Below, in pieces: positions 59,581 through 64,000 of a DNA stretch of 64,000 nt (position 1 is the stretch's first letter; each line of letters starts with the position of its first letter). Position numbers and translations under genes: made by a program. The notes under the pieces were generated by a model. It was given only the letters and a program-made list of their open reading frames with translations, did no database searches and had not been told where the DNA came from. Source of the DNA: Amia ocellicauda (Eukaryota > Chordata > Actinopteri > Amiiformes > Amiidae); contig NC_089866.1 in NCBI RefSeq assembly GCF_036373705.1, positions 22,980,001-23,044,000 of the forward strand, read 5' to 3'.

Positions 59581-64000
<4,420 letters not shown>

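Overview
This window is vertebrate nuclear DNA, most likely from a ray-finned fish. The genes have many short exons and GT-AG introns, the intergenic DNA is AT-rich, there are several fish-type Tc1/mariner and hAT-derived elements, and the proteins align throughout with vertebrate families. I cannot name the species. A single-exon T2R-type taste receptor and an intact P2RX7-P2RX4-CAMKK2 block fit a ray-finned fish but do not fix the lineage. The calls come from reading translated exons against remembered family sequences. All listed splice phases were checked to keep one open frame per gene.

Layout from left to right. (1) 73-12205, minus strand: CENPE, the kinetochore kinesin-7. The motor and first half of the coiled coil are present and the 3' part runs off the left edge. 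A 222-nt coiled-coil exon occurs twice, nearly identical, at 605-826 and 2420-2641. (2) 12206-13046: a short head-to-head promoter region shared with (3) DDX51, plus strand, 13047-18516, a nucleolar DEAD-box RNA helicase in 16 exons. (4) 20515-32143: three tandem plus-strand theta-class glutathione S-transferase genes with the same five-exon structure; the first is divergent and the other two are close paralogues. A truncated Tc1 copy lies between genes 1 and 2. (5) 33989-34966, minus strand: an intronless T2R-type (bitter taste) receptor. (6) 35000-40800: a repeat-rich gap with a foldback repeat, an apparently whole Tc1/mariner element with a 346-residue transposase (DD36E spacing), and a decayed second Tc1 family. 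(7) 40829-48076 and 49745-55029, plus strand: P2RX7 and P2RX4, two ATP-gated cation channels in tandem. (8) 59581-64000, minus strand: the last six coding exons of CAMKK2, convergent with P2RX4 and running off the right edge.

The genes are not an operon. CENPE and DDX51 are divergent neighbours and could share promoter activity. The GST genes form a local detoxification cluster. P2RX7, P2RX4 and CAMKK2 are an old conserved neighbourhood (human 12q24.31) joining extracellular-ATP calcium entry to a calcium/calmodulin kinase. In human, DDX51 is also on 12q24, GSTT genes are on 22q11 and CENPE is on 4q24, so the window mixes linkage groups that are separate in mammals. I saw no tRNA or rRNA gene, no CRISPR array, and no retrovirus-like element I could recognise.
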